Program-made: the position numbers and the translations under genes
Shown here: positions 50,395 through 59,322 of the stretch, one piece after another
How the letters are laid out: the number at the start of each line of letters is the position of its first letter
Numbering within the stretch: position 1 is the stretch's first letter
Assembly (NCBI GenBank): GCA_026708015.1
Contig: JAPOVT010000056.1
Span: 62,001-126,000 of the forward strand
Length of the DNA: 64,000 nt
Direction of reading: 5' to 3'
From: a bacterium
GTDB taxonomy: Bacteria; Actinomycetota; Acidimicrobiia; Acidimicrobiales; Bin134
Notes under the pieces: generated by a model
Told to the model about the DNA's origin: nothing
The model's database searches: none
The model's input: the letters and a program-made list of their open reading frames with translations, nothing else

Positions 50395-50558
50395 AGTGGT
50401 CCGTCTGTGAATTGGTCAGGGCGTCCAGCTAGGCATCGACGCCCCTCGCGGCGTTGCTCCTCCTTGCCGTACGCTCCGGGTATGGCTGCGTCGGTGCGCC
50501 TTGCGAGGAGCGCCGCTGCCGTCGCAATCCATCCCTGCCAATTCACAGACGGACCACT
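50395..50558. repeat. 164-bp element with 21-bp perfect terminal inverted repeats (MITE-like)
   Basis: The 21-nt arm at 50395-50415 is exactly complementary to 50538-50558, with 122 bp between them. The interior also contains shorter pairing stretches, so the RNA could fold into a long structured hairpin. The right arm ends inside the stop codon of the crotonase gene. No ORF is supported inside. It looks like a small non-autonomous mobile element or a structured intergenic repeat. Confidence 0.75.
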
Positions 50559-51354
50559 AGCGCCCCTGAAAGCGGGGTTCGCGGTGCTCGGAAAAGGCAG
50601 CCCGGCCCTCGGCAAAATCCTCGCTGGCCCAGCAGTCGGCGATGGCGTCCAGGGCTGCCTGTCGATCCCCCCGGCCCGCGGCAGAGGCGATGGAGAGCTT
50701 GACGGCCCGCAGTGTGAGAGGGGCATTGGCCACCAGGCGGGAGCAGAGCTTGTGTACCTCGCCCTCGAGCTCGTCGACGGGCACTACCGCATGGGCCAAA
50801 CCCATGGCCGCGGCCTCCTCGGCATCAAACCGGTCTCCGGTCATCAAGATTAGCGCCGCATTGGCGTGGCCCACCCGGCCCACCAGCTGCTCGACGCCCT
50901 CGATGGGATAGCCCACCCCCAAGCGGGCGGCGGGGATGCCGAACTGCGAGCGGTCGGTGGCCACCAGCAGGTCGGCGTGCAGGGCCACCAGCAGCCCGCC
51001 GCCCAGGCAATACCCGTCCACCGCGGCGATCAGCGGCGTTGTGAGGCGGCCCAGGGCGGCCGGTCCTCGGCTGGTGCGGGCATCATCGGGGGAGGGGTTG
51101 CGACTCGGGCCCCGAGCGGAGTCCAGGTTGCCGATGTCGGCGCCGGAGGCGAACGCCCGACCCCCGGCGCCGGAAATGACCACCACCCGGATTTTCGCGT
51201 CTTGCTCGTAGGCGTCGACAACGGCGGCCAGCGCCGCGAACATGTCGGTGGTGATGGCGTTGTGCCGCTCGGGATTGTTGAACACGATGCGGCCCACCGC
51301 GCCCTCGACCTCGGCGATCAGCTTGTCGGTGCCGGTTTCCACTGTCTGGGCCAT
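50557..51354 (-). CDS. Enoyl-CoA hydratase/isomerase family protein
   Basis: 265 aa. Crotonase motifs: GRIVFNNPERHNAITTDMFA, ISGAGGRAFASGADIGNLDS (oxyanion) and VDGYCLGGGLLVALHADLLV, then GIPAARLGVGYPIEGVEQL. The C-terminal CWASEDFAEGRAAFSEHREP is the usual ending. It adds water to or isomerises enoyl-CoAs in beta-oxidation. Head-to-head with the CaiB-type gene (17 bp apart), so they may share a control region. Confidence 0.87.
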   Translation of the reverse strand: MAQTVETGTDKLIAEVEGAVGRIVFNNPERHNAITTDMFAALAAVVDAYEQDAKIRVVVISGAGGRAFASGADIGNLDSARGPSRNPSPDDARTSRGPAALGRLTTPLIAAVDGYCLGGGLLVALHADLLVATDRSQFGIPAARLGVGYPIEGVEQLVGRVGHANAALILMTGDRFDAEEAAAMGLAHAVVPVDELEGEVHKLCSRLVANAPLTLRAVKLSIASAAGRGDRQAALDAIADCWASEDFAEGRAAFSEHREPRFQGR

Positions 51355-51371
51355 CGGTTAGTAGTAGCACG

Positions 51372-52544
51372 ATGTCGATGTACGACCGCGCCGATCCGGG
51401 GAACGGGCCGCTGGCCGGCCTGCGGGTGATCGATCTCACTCGGGCTCGGGCTGGCCCGACCTGTACCCGGCAACTGGCCGATATGGGCGCCGACGTGATC
51501 TGCGTGGTCGATCCCCAGCGCCAGCTGCTGACCGGATCCGACCATCAAAACCTCCAGCGCAACAAGCGGTCGATGCAGCTCGATATGACCGATGACCGAG
51601 CACGGGAGGTCTTCTACCGGCTGGCTGAGCGGGCCGATGTGGTGGTGGAGAACTTTCGGCCCGCCGTTAAGGATCGCATCGGCATCGGCTACGACGTGCT
51701 GTCGGCCCGCAACCCTCAGCTGGTGTACGCCAGCATTTCGGGCTTCGGCCAGGAGGGGCCCTACGCCAATCGCCCAGGGGTGGATCAGATCGCCCAGGGG
51801 TTGAGCGGGCTGATGAGCGTGACGGGACCGCCGGGGAGCGGACCGTGGCGGGTAGGGGTCGCCATCTCCGACACCGCGGCGGGAACGTTTCTCACCCAAG
51901 GGGTGCTGGCCGCGCTGGTGGCCAGGGAGCGCACCGGACGGGGCCAGTGGGTCCACACCTCGCTGCTGGAGGCGGCCATCAACTTCATGGACTTCCAGGC
52001 GGTGCGCTGGCTGACCGATGGGGAAGTTCCGCCCCAGGAGGGCAACAACCATCCCACCATCGTTCCGATGGGCATGTTCGCCACCGCCGACGGGCACGTC
52101 AACGTGGCGCCGATGTCGCGGTGGGAGACCTTTGCCGAAGCCCTGGGCGTCCCCGAGCTGGCTAACGATCCCCGTTTCGCCGATCGCCACACCCGCACAG
52201 CCCACCGCAGAGAACTGGACGAGATCATCGAACAGCGCATGGCCACCGCCACCACCGCCGAATGGGTGGAGCGGCTAAACGCGTCCGGATGCCCGTGCGG
52301 GCCGGTATTGGCGGTGGACGAGACGTTCGCCGATCCCCAGGTGGAGCACCTCAACATCTACTCGACGGTTCCCGACCCTGACGGCGGCGAGATCGCCGTG
52401 CTGCGGCTGCCCCTCACATTCTCCGACACCCCCGCCGCGGTGGGAACCGGCCCCGTCCACCCCAACCACCACACCCGCGAGATTCTGGCCGAGTTGGGCT
52501 ACGACGACGCCGAGATCGAAGCGCTGGCAGCCAGCGCCGACTGA
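51372..52544 (+). CDS. CaiB/BaiF family III CoA-transferase
   Basis: 390 aa, single domain. GLRVIDLTRARAGPTCTRQL (CoA-binding start), ADVVVENFRPAVKDRIGIGY, ISGFGQEGPYANRPGVDQIA and the catalytic Asp in VGVAISDTAAGTFLTQG are all present. It transfers CoA between acids, presumably to activate a substrate for the adjacent crotonase. Unlike the tandem enzyme at 1864-4215, the Asp is intact. ATG at 51378 is an alternative start. Confidence 0.92.
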   Translation: MSMYDRADPGNGPLAGLRVIDLTRARAGPTCTRQLADMGADVICVVDPQRQLLTGSDHQNLQRNKRSMQLDMTDDRAREVFYRLAERADVVVENFRPAVKDRIGIGYDVLSARNPQLVYASISGFGQEGPYANRPGVDQIAQGLSGLMSVTGPPGSGPWRVGVAISDTAAGTFLTQGVLAALVARERTGRGQWVHTSLLEAAINFMDFQAVRWLTDGEVPPQEGNNHPTIVPMGMFATADGHVNVAPMSRWETFAEALGVPELANDPRFADRHTRTAHRRELDEIIEQRMATATTAEWVERLNASGCPCGPVLAVDETFADPQVEHLNIYSTVPDPDGGEIAVLRLPLTFSDTPAAVGTGPVHPNHHTREILAELGYDDAEIEALAASAD

Positions 52545-52551
52545 CTCTGGA

Positions 52552-53508
52552 TCAGGGCAGGCGGGCCAGCAGGTTCAACAGCAGCTCGTAGAAGCCATCG
52601 GAGTCCACCTCGGTGATGTACTGGCAGTTGGCCGGCCGGTCGGTGACGTCCCACCAGTCCACCACGGTCATGCCTGTGGTGAGGGGGGATTCGGTCTCCA
52701 CCTCCACATTGCAGTGGCGACCGCTATAGAGGTCGGAGCGCAGCAGATAGGCGATCACGTTGGGATCGTGGAGGGGGCCGCCGAAGGTGCCGTACTTGTC
52801 CACGTCGAAGCGCTCGTAGAAGTCCAGCATCCCGGCGGCGGCTGCCCCGGTGCGGGTGCCCAAGGCCCGAACCTGGTTGATCCAGGCGTCGGTCATGAGC
52901 GCCTTGTGGGTCACGTCGAGGGGGAGCATGGTGACCGGGGCACCGCAATGAAGCACAAGCTGGGCCGCTTCAGGATCCACGAACACGTTGAACTCCGCGG
53001 TAGGGGTGGTATTGCCCCCGTCGAAGAACCCTCCCCCCATGCAGACGATCTCCCGGATATTGCGGGCCGCCTCCGGGGCGGCCTCCAACACGGTGGCCAC
53101 ATTGGTCATCGGCCCCACCGGGCAGATGGTGATCTCCCGCTCGCTGGCAGCCAAGAGCGTCTCGGCCATCCAATCCACTGCGGATTGGGGTTGCAGTTCT
53201 GTAGTCGGGTCGGGCAGGTCGGCGCCGTCGATACCGGTCTTGCCGTGAACGTGCTCGGCGGTGACCAGGTCCCGGCGCAGCGGACGGTCGCAGCCCGCGA
53301 ACACGGGGACATCGGTGCGGCCGGCCAGCTCAACGAGGATGAGGGCGTTGCGGGCGGTCAGCTCCAGGGGCACGTTGCCGGCCACCGCAGTGATGCCGAG
53401 CACCTCCAATTCGTCCGACGCCAATGCGGCCAGAATGGCGATGGCGTCGTCTTGGCCGGGGTCGGTGTCGATGATGATCGGCCGGGGGCCAATGGTGTTT
53501 TCGGTCAT
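52552..53508 (-). CDS. Inosine-uridine preferring nucleoside hydrolase family protein
   Basis: 318 aa from ATG 53508, which overlaps the gatD stop by ATGA. Family Ca2+-binding motif IIIDTDPGQDDAIAI at the start, GNVPLELTARNALIL, CPVGPMTNVATVLEAAPEAA and the later HDPNVIAYLLRSDLY are all present. It splits the N-glycosidic bond of nucleosides to free base and ribose. Coupling to gatD is unusual but probably incidental. Confidence 0.9.
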   Translation of the reverse strand: MTENTIGPRPIIIDTDPGQDDAIAILAALASDELEVLGITAVAGNVPLELTARNALILVELAGRTDVPVFAGCDRPLRRDLVTAEHVHGKTGIDGADLPDPTTELQPQSAVDWMAETLLAASEREITICPVGPMTNVATVLEAAPEAARNIREIVCMGGGFFDGGNTTPTAEFNVFVDPEAAQLVLHCGAPVTMLPLDVTHKALMTDAWINQVRALGTRTGAAAAGMLDFYERFDVDKYGTFGGPLHDPNVIAYLLRSDLYSGRHCNVEVETESPLTTGMTVVDWWDVTDRPANCQYITEVDSDGFYELLLNLLARLP

Positions 53509-54251
53509 CTGCGCTTTCTTGCTCTGGTGGCGGCAACGGCGTGGGCGGATTTCTCGAGGTCGTCTTCCAGCGGTTCCAATTCCACGGGGCGCCCGGCGTG
53601 GTCCAGGGCCCAGCCCAGGAGAATATCGGCCAGCCAGGGGTTTTTGGGCAGAAGCGGTCCGTGCAGGTACGTGCCCACCTGACGACCGGCCACCGCCCCC
53701 TCGCAGCCGTCGTCTCCGTTGTTGCCGTGGCCTCGGCGCAGGCGGCCCAGTGGAGTACACCCCCCGCCCAGATGGGTGCGCCCGGCGTGGTTCTCATAGC
53801 CGACCACCGTGCGGGTGAGGCCGTTGAGGGTCACCTCCAGCACCACATCGCCGATGAGTCGGCTGGCTCCTGCGGCGGTCTCCACATCCAGTAGCCCGAT
53901 CCCGGGCATCGGTCGGCCGTCGGCCGCCATGTAGCTGTGGCCCAGGAGCTGGTAGCCGCCGCACACCCCCAGCACCACCGCGCCGTCGCCGGCGGCATCA
54001 AGCAGTGGATCGGCCTTTTGGGCCAAGTCCTCAGCCACCAGTATCTGGTCGCGGTCTTGGCCGCCGCCCAGGTAGTAGAGGTGGCAGTCGGCGGGAATGG
54101 GATCGCCAAGCCCGACTTCCACCACATCCAGAGACAGCCCCCGCCACTCCAGGCGGCGCCGGAACACTGCGATGTTGCCCCGGTCGGCGTAAATGTTCAT
54201 GAGATCCGGATACAGATGACACAGCTTGAGTGAGGGGTTGGCGGCGCTCAT
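53505..54251 (-). CDS. gatD: Lipid II isoglutaminyl synthase, glutaminase subunit GatD
   Basis: 248 aa. Class I glutamine amidotransferase-like: nucleophile Cys in VVLGVCGGYQLLGHSY (~95), plus the later His in GTYLHGPLLPKNPWLADILL. N-terminal LKLCHLYPDLMNIYADRGNI matches GatD. With MurT it amidates the glutamate of lipid II, required for cross-linking in Gram-positives. The stop/start overlap with murT is ATGA, giving the usual tight murT-gatD pair. Confidence 0.93.
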   Translation of the reverse strand: MSAANPSLKLCHLYPDLMNIYADRGNIAVFRRRLEWRGLSLDVVEVGLGDPIPADCHLYYLGGGQDRDQILVAEDLAQKADPLLDAAGDGAVVLGVCGGYQLLGHSYMAADGRPMPGIGLLDVETAAGASRLIGDVVLEVTLNGLTRTVVGYENHAGRTHLGGGCTPLGRLRRGHGNNGDDGCEGAVAGRQVGTYLHGPLLPKNPWLADILLGWALDHAGRPVELEPLEDDLEKSAHAVAATRARKRR

Positions 54252-55633
54252 CGGTCCTCCCAGAAGGCAGGCACCAGGCCTCGTTCGGCCAGCACCGCCT
54301 GGAACTCCAGCAGCGCGGTGTAGGAGGGCAGCACATAAAGATCGCCATCGGCTCCGCTGGCCCCCAGCGCGGCGTCAAGCGCAGCCGACATCGAAGGGAC
54401 AACCGAGAGCTGATCGGGGTTGAACCCGGCGTAGCGGAACCGCAGAGCCATGTCGTAGCCCCGGTCGCCGCCCACCGTGAGCGACGCCAGTCGACCGCTG
54501 TCCAACAGCAGCTCGTAGTCCACGTCCCAGATCCAAGACACGTCTTGGCCGTCGGCGGTGCGGTCGTTGAGCAGCACCAACAGGTGCAGGGGGTGGTCCT
54601 CCAGCAGCATGGTGCGGATGTTCTCGTTGGCCCCGGCCGGGTTTTTGGCCAGCAGCGTGGTCACCCTGACCGGGCCGATCTGGGTGCGCTCGGACCGCCC
54701 GAACGCTGCCTCCCGTTTGGCGAGCGCCGGGCCGATGGCCTCCGGGCCGAGGTCGAGGGCCCCGGAGGTGGCGGTGGCGGCCAGGGCGTTGTAGGAGTTG
54801 TGCATGCCCGGCAGCCGCAGTGACAGCTCGATCGGGCCCCGGGGGGTGTCGATGGCCAGCCGCTGGCCATCCAGGCCGTGCAGCTCCACCCGGGTGGCCC
54901 CTACGTCGGGCTGGGTTCGGGCCAGACCGCACTCCCAACACGACCACCGGCCCAGGTGGGCGATGGTGACCATCTCGTAGTGCAGCGAAGCGCCGCAGTG
55001 GCGGCACTCGGTGGCGTCGGCCGCGTGGGGTAGGCGGTCGCGGCCCACGCGGGGGTCTTCGATGCCGTAGGACAAGGTATTGGGGTGCCGGGCGACAATC
55101 TCGGCCACCGCGGGATCGTCGGCGTTGTAGATCACGGTCGTGGCCGAGTCGAGTTCGGCCACCGCTTCCCGCCATCGGTCCGCCAGGTGTTCCAACTCCC
55201 CGTAGCGGTCGAGCTGATCCCGGAAGAGGTTCATCAGGGTGACCGCCCGCGGCTTGGTTTGGGCCATCAGCCCCGGCAGGGCCGCTTCGTCCACCTCGAA
55301 CAGGGCTACCTCGGCCCCATCGGCGTTGAGCAGCGCGGTGGCCACCCCTCGCTCCAGATTAGAGCCAGCGGTGTTGGCCACCACGCGGGCGCCGCTGGCG
55401 TCGAGTGCGGCCCGAACCAGCCGGGCGGTGGTGGTCTTGCCGTTGGTCCCCGAAAGCATGATCACGCCGTTGGGAACCGAGCGGGCCATCTCTGCGGTGG
55501 CCTCAGGACGCAGCCGGGTGAGCACCAGGCCGGGCAACGTTGTACCCCCGCCCCGCCCCAGCCGCTGCGACAGCCGCCCCGCCCCCCGAGCCGCGTTGGC
55601 GGCCAATCCCTGAGGCAGCGACGGCAGCTTCAT
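54248..55633 (-). CDS. murT: Lipid II isoglutaminyl synthase, MurT ligase subunit
   Basis: 461 aa from ATG 55633. P-loop LSGTNGKTTTARLVRAALD, Mur-ligase middle domain, and the Zn-ribbon ECRHCGAS...SCWECGL insertion characteristic of MurT. It activates lipid II with ATP and receives ammonia from GatD. In Acidimicrobiia-type genomes the murT-gatD pair is typical. Upstream of it is the epoxide hydrolase gene in the same orientation (16 bp). Confidence 0.93.
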   Translation of the reverse strand: MKLPSLPQGLAANAARGAGRLSQRLGRGGGTTLPGLVLTRLRPEATAEMARSVPNGVIMLSGTNGKTTTARLVRAALDASGARVVANTAGSNLERGVATALLNADGAEVALFEVDEAALPGLMAQTKPRAVTLMNLFRDQLDRYGELEHLADRWREAVAELDSATTVIYNADDPAVAEIVARHPNTLSYGIEDPRVGRDRLPHAADATECRHCGASLHYEMVTIAHLGRWSCWECGLARTQPDVGATRVELHGLDGQRLAIDTPRGPIELSLRLPGMHNSYNALAATATSGALDLGPEAIGPALAKREAAFGRSERTQIGPVRVTTLLAKNPAGANENIRTMLLEDHPLHLLVLLNDRTADGQDVSWIWDVDYELLLDSGRLASLTVGGDRGYDMALRFRYAGFNPDQLSVVPSMSAALDAALGASGADGDLYVLPSYTALLEFQAVLAERGLVPAFWEDR

Positions 55634-55649
55634 ACTGACGTATTGCTTA

Positions 55650-56780
55650 CTACCGGAAGCGGCGGAAGAACTCGCGGATGTCGATGGCCAGGGCCTCGGG
55701 CTCCTCCATGGCCGCGAAGTGACCTCCCTCATCCATGTCCGACCAGTGGACGATGTTGTAGTTGTCGTCCAGCCAGTGCCGGGGGGCCTGCATGATCTCC
55801 ATGGGAAAGCTGGCCATCCCCAGAGGGGTTTCGAGAGGGTCGCCCAACCCGGCCCCGCCGGGCCGCAGCGTCTCGTAGTACATCCGGGCCGACGAGCCTG
55901 CGGTGGCGGTGAACCAGTACAGCGAAATGTTGGTGAGCAGGCGGTCGCGGCTCACCGCCGATTCGATGGTGCCGTCGTTGTCGGTCCAGGCCAGGAACTT
56001 CTCGGCGATCCACGCCAGCTGGCCCACGGCAGAGTCGGTCAGGCCGTAGGCCAGGGTCTGGGGCTTGGTGCTCTGGATCTGCATGTAGCCCGCGCCCTCG
56101 GTGAAGTAGAGGTTGGCCCGGGCCAGACCGGCCTGCTCGGCCTCGGTGAGCTCGCCGGGCTCGCCCTCGGGGGCGGTGGCGAACAGGAAGTTCACGTGTA
56201 CCGCCTCGCAGTGGTCGGGGTCGTGGCGTCCGATGTTCTGGGAGATCATCGAGCCCCAGTCGCCCCCCTGGGCTCCGTAGCGCCCGTATCCCAGCCGCGC
56301 CATCAGCTCGGCGAAGGCCTTGGCGGTGCGGACGGTGTCCCATCCCCGGTCGGCGGTCGGCCCCGAGAAGCCGTATCCGGGCAGCGAGGGAGCCACCACA
56401 TGGAAGGCGTCGGCCGGGTCGTCGGGGTGGGTGAGCGGCCCGATCATGTCGAGGAACTCCACCACCGATCCCGGCCATCCGTGGCTGATGACCAGGGGAT
56501 AGGCGTCGGGTTGGGGGGAGCGCTGGTGGATGAAGTGGAAATTCTGGCCGTCGATGGTGGTGGTGAAGTGGTCGAGCTCGTTCAGTTCGGCCTCTGCCGC
56601 CCGCCAGTCGTACTCGTCGGCCCAGTACCGGGCCAGCTCTTGGATGTAGCCCATATCCGCGCCGTAGTCCCAGCCGACGCCGGGAATCTGGTCGGGCCAG
56701 CGGGCCTCTCTCAGGCGGCGCCGGAGGTCCTCCAGCGCGGCATCGGGGATTTCGACGGTGAACGGGGTGATCTCGGACAC
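55650..56780 (-). CDS. Epoxide hydrolase (EHN-domain type)
   Basis: 376 aa. N-terminal EHN domain (FTVEIPDAALEDLRRRLREA, then WPDQIPGVGWDYG), oxyanion-hole HGWPGSVVEF, nucleophile Asp in GAQGGDWGSMIS, the catalytic Tyr region NLYFTEGAGYMQIQ and His in MDEGGHFAAMEEP. It hydrolyses epoxides to diols; the EHN domain places it near juvenile-hormone/microsomal-type enzymes. It could handle epoxides made by the P450 or be for detoxification. Confidence 0.9.
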   Translation of the reverse strand: MSEITPFTVEIPDAALEDLRRRLREARWPDQIPGVGWDYGADMGYIQELARYWADEYDWRAAEAELNELDHFTTTIDGQNFHFIHQRSPQPDAYPLVISHGWPGSVVEFLDMIGPLTHPDDPADAFHVVAPSLPGYGFSGPTADRGWDTVRTAKAFAELMARLGYGRYGAQGGDWGSMISQNIGRHDPDHCEAVHVNFLFATAPEGEPGELTEAEQAGLARANLYFTEGAGYMQIQSTKPQTLAYGLTDSAVGQLAWIAEKFLAWTDNDGTIESAVSRDRLLTNISLYWFTATAGSSARMYYETLRPGGAGLGDPLETPLGMASFPMEIMQAPRHWLDDNYNIVHWSDMDEGGHFAAMEEPEALAIDIREFFRRFR

Positions 56781-56806
56781 GGGTCTCCTCAGGGGGATGC
56801 TTGTCG

Positions 56807-57793
56807 TTACGCGGGGGAGCGGGGGATGAGACCTGCGTTGTCGCGGGCTCTATTCAGGGTGGCCGCCGCCACCGTCCGGGCCTTGTCGGCCCCAGCGGCC
56901 AGCACCCGGGCGATCTCTCCGGGGTCCGACGACAGCTCGGCGTATCGCTCCCGAATGGGCGATAGCAGCTCGTTCACCGCTTCGGCGGTGTCGGCCTTCA
57001 GCGGTCCGTACTGGGCGTAGTCGTCGGCCACTGCTTCTGGGGTCCGCCCGGTGGCCGATGCCAGGATGCCCAGCAGGTTCGACACCCCCGGCTTGGTGCC
57101 GGGGTCGTAGTGGACCTCGTTGTCGCTGTCGGTCACCGCCCGCTTGAACTTGCGGGTCACGCTGTCGGGCTCCTCCAGCACGGCGACAGTGCCAGCGGAC
57201 TCCAGCGACTTGGACATCTTGTCGCCCGGATTCTGGAGGTCCATCACCCGGGCCCCCGCCTCGGGGATCACGTGGGCGGGTACCACGAAGGTCTCTCCGT
57301 AGCGCCGGTTGAAGCGCTCGGCGATGTCTCGGCACAGCTCGATGTGCTGGCGCTGGTCGTCGCCCACCGGCACCAGGTCGGTGTCGTACAGCAGGATGTC
57401 CGACGCCTGAAGGGCGGGGTAGGTGAACAGCCCGGCCGATACGAATTCAGTCCGGTCGGACTTGTCCTTGAACTGGGTCATGCGGCGCAGCTCCCCGAAG
57501 CCCACGGTGCACTCCATCATCCAGGCCAGTTCGGTGTGCTCGCTCACCGAGCTTTGCACGAACAGGGTGGACCGATCGGGGTCGATGCCCACCGACAGGA
57601 GCATGGCTGCCGCAGCCAGGGTGTTGTCCCGCAGTTCGGCCGGGTCGGGGGCGGTGGTCAGTGCGTGGAGATCAACCACGCAGTACACCGCGTCGTGCTC
57701 GTGCTGGTAGGCCACCCAGTTGCACAGCGCGCCCAGCAGATTGCCCAGGTGCATGCCGCCGGACGGCTGGATGCCAGAGAACACTCGAGCCAC
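56807..57793 (-). CDS. trpS: Tryptophanyl-tRNA synthetase
   Basis: 328 aa. GTG 57793 is chosen because TAGTTT (57801-57806, minus) sits 7 nt upstream and the class I start ARVFSGIQPSGGMHLGN begins there. The HIGH-like motif is PSGGMHLGN, KMSKS is GDKMSKSLE. Charges tRNA-Trp. Next to gatD/murT and divergent from scpA, in a housekeeping block. Confidence 0.95.
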   Translation of the reverse strand: MARVFSGIQPSGGMHLGNLLGALCNWVAYQHEHDAVYCVVDLHALTTAPDPAELRDNTLAAAAMLLSVGIDPDRSTLFVQSSVSEHTELAWMMECTVGFGELRRMTQFKDKSDRTEFVSAGLFTYPALQASDILLYDTDLVPVGDDQRQHIELCRDIAERFNRRYGETFVVPAHVIPEAGARVMDLQNPGDKMSKSLESAGTVAVLEEPDSVTRKFKRAVTDSDNEVHYDPGTKPGVSNLLGILASATGRTPEAVADDYAQYGPLKADTAEAVNELLSPIRERYAELSSDPGEIARVLAAGADKARTVAAATLNRARDNAGLIPRSPA

Positions 57794-57861
57794 GCCGGTC
57801 AAACTACCCGCCCCGATCTGAAAACCCCGAAGCGGTAAAGGGCGAGTTCTACACTTGACGG
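57794..57861. promoter_or_regulatory. Divergent promoters of trpS and the scpA-plsC cluster
   Basis: TAGTTT (57801-57806, minus) faces trpS and TACACT (57850-57855) faces scpA, each 6-7 nt from its GTG start, so both transcripts appear leaderless. Confidence 0.5.
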
Positions 57862-58671
57862 GTGGTCGCGCAGGTGAGAACGGAGGTGTCCGAAGGGCCG
57901 TTCGAAGTGCGAACCGAGGTCTTTGAGGGCCCATTTGACCTGCTGCTGCACCTCATCTTGCGCGACGAGGTCGATCTCTACGAAGTGAAGGTGGGCGACA
58001 TCGTGGACGCCTACCTGGCCGAGCTGAACCGCATGGAGCAGCTCAACCTGGGCGTGGCCACCGAGTTCCTCCTGATCGCGGCCACGCTGGTCCAGCTCAA
58101 GAGCAGCCGCCTGCTGCCCGACGGCGATTCGCTCGACCTCGACGAGGAGCTGGCCCTGTGGTCGGAGCGCGACCTGCTGCTGGCCCGCCTGCTGGAGTGC
58201 CAGACCTTCAAGGGGGTGTCCCAAGCCCTCGAGCAGTTGGCCACAGTGGCCGGGCGCGCCCTGCCCCGCACGGCGGGACCCGACGAGCGCTACGTAGATT
58301 TGGTGCCCGACTTCTTGGAGGGGATCGGCCCCGACGATCTGAGAGCCGCATTCCTGCGGGCCACCGTGGCCCGGCCCACCCCCCGGGTGAACGTGCAGCA
58401 CATCACCGACATCCCCATCAGCGTGGACGAAGTGGCCGCCGATCTCATGGAGCGGCTGCCCGAGATCGGGACGGTGGGATTCCGAGAGCTGACCGAGGAT
58501 CTGGAGACCGGCATCGAGGTGGTGGTGTACTTCCTGGCCGTGCTGGAGCTCTACAAGCGGGGCTTGGTGGACGTGTTGCAGGCCTCGACGTTCGGCCGCA
58601 TCGCCATCACCTGGACCGGCCAGGGCGAATTCGACGAGCCGCTGGTCGGGGTGGACTCCTATGACCGATGA
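57862..58671 (+). CDS. scpA: Segregation and condensation protein A
   Basis: 269 aa, GTG start. The kleisin N-terminus EGPFDLLLHLILRDEVDLYE and the C-terminal winged-helix segment YFLAVLELYKRGLVDVLQAS are typical. It bridges SMC heads with ScpB for chromosome compaction. The first 22 residues contain a duplicated 11-mer (VRTEVSEGPFE/VRTEVFEGPFD), a small recent-looking duplication. First gene of a seven-gene run. Confidence 0.93.
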   Translation: MVAQVRTEVSEGPFEVRTEVFEGPFDLLLHLILRDEVDLYEVKVGDIVDAYLAELNRMEQLNLGVATEFLLIAATLVQLKSSRLLPDGDSLDLDEELALWSERDLLLARLLECQTFKGVSQALEQLATVAGRALPRTAGPDERYVDLVPDFLEGIGPDDLRAAFLRATVARPTPRVNVQHITDIPISVDEVAADLMERLPEIGTVGFRELTEDLETGIEVVVYFLAVLELYKRGLVDVLQASTFGRIAITWTGQGEFDEPLVGVDSYDR

Positions 58672-58701
58672 GCACCGAGCCGAGCGGGGAAGCAGAAGCC
58701 C

Positions 58702-59322
58702 ATGACCGATGACAGCCTTGAAGCCCGCCGGGCAGTGGAGGCCATTGTGATGGTTGCCGAGGAGCCGGTCCCGCCGGGGCTGATGGCCCAGCTAATCGAA
58801 ATCCCCACCGGTCAGGTGGAGGCCATCTGCGACCAATTGGCCGAGGAGTACCGGGCCGAGGGCCGGGGATTCGAACTGGTTCGGGTGGCCGGCGGCTATC
58901 GGTTCCGCAGCCACCCCGATGCCGAGTCGTACGTGAAGCGGTTCGTGGTCAGCGGCCAGAGCTCCCGCCTGTCGTCGGCCGCCCTGGAGACCCTGGCCAT
59001 TGTGGCCTACAAGCAGCCCCTGTCGCGGGCCCAAGTGTCGGCCATCCGGGGGGTGAATGCCGAAGGGGCCATGCGCACCCTCCAGCACCGGGGGCTGGTG
59101 CAGGAAGTGGGCCGGGACCCCGGCCCGGGCCAGGCCCGCCTTTTCGCCACCACCCCGGCCTTTTTGGAGCGGCTGGGGCTCGACTCCCTCGACGAGCTGC
59201 CCCCGCTGGTCGACTTCGTGCCCGGTGCCGAGGTGATCGAGGCTCTGGAGACCAGTCTGATGGCCGACAGCCGCCCGGCGCCGTTGCCCGAGAGCGGCAA
59301 CAGCGATGCGCTGGAAGTGTGA
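58702..59322 (+). CDS. scpB: Segregation and condensation protein B
   Basis: 206 aa. Two winged-helix domains: EAIVMVAEEPVPPGLMAQLI, GGYRFRSHPDAESYVKRFV, and the characteristic SSAALETLAIVAYKQPLSRA with RGVNAEGAMRTLQHRGLVQE. With ScpA it regulates SMC. Its stop overlaps the RluB start by GTGA. Confidence 0.95.
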   Translation: MTDDSLEARRAVEAIVMVAEEPVPPGLMAQLIEIPTGQVEAICDQLAEEYRAEGRGFELVRVAGGYRFRSHPDAESYVKRFVVSGQSSRLSSAALETLAIVAYKQPLSRAQVSAIRGVNAEGAMRTLQHRGLVQEVGRDPGPGQARLFATTPAFLERLGLDSLDELPPLVDFVPGAEVIEALETSLMADSRPAPLPESGNSDALEV

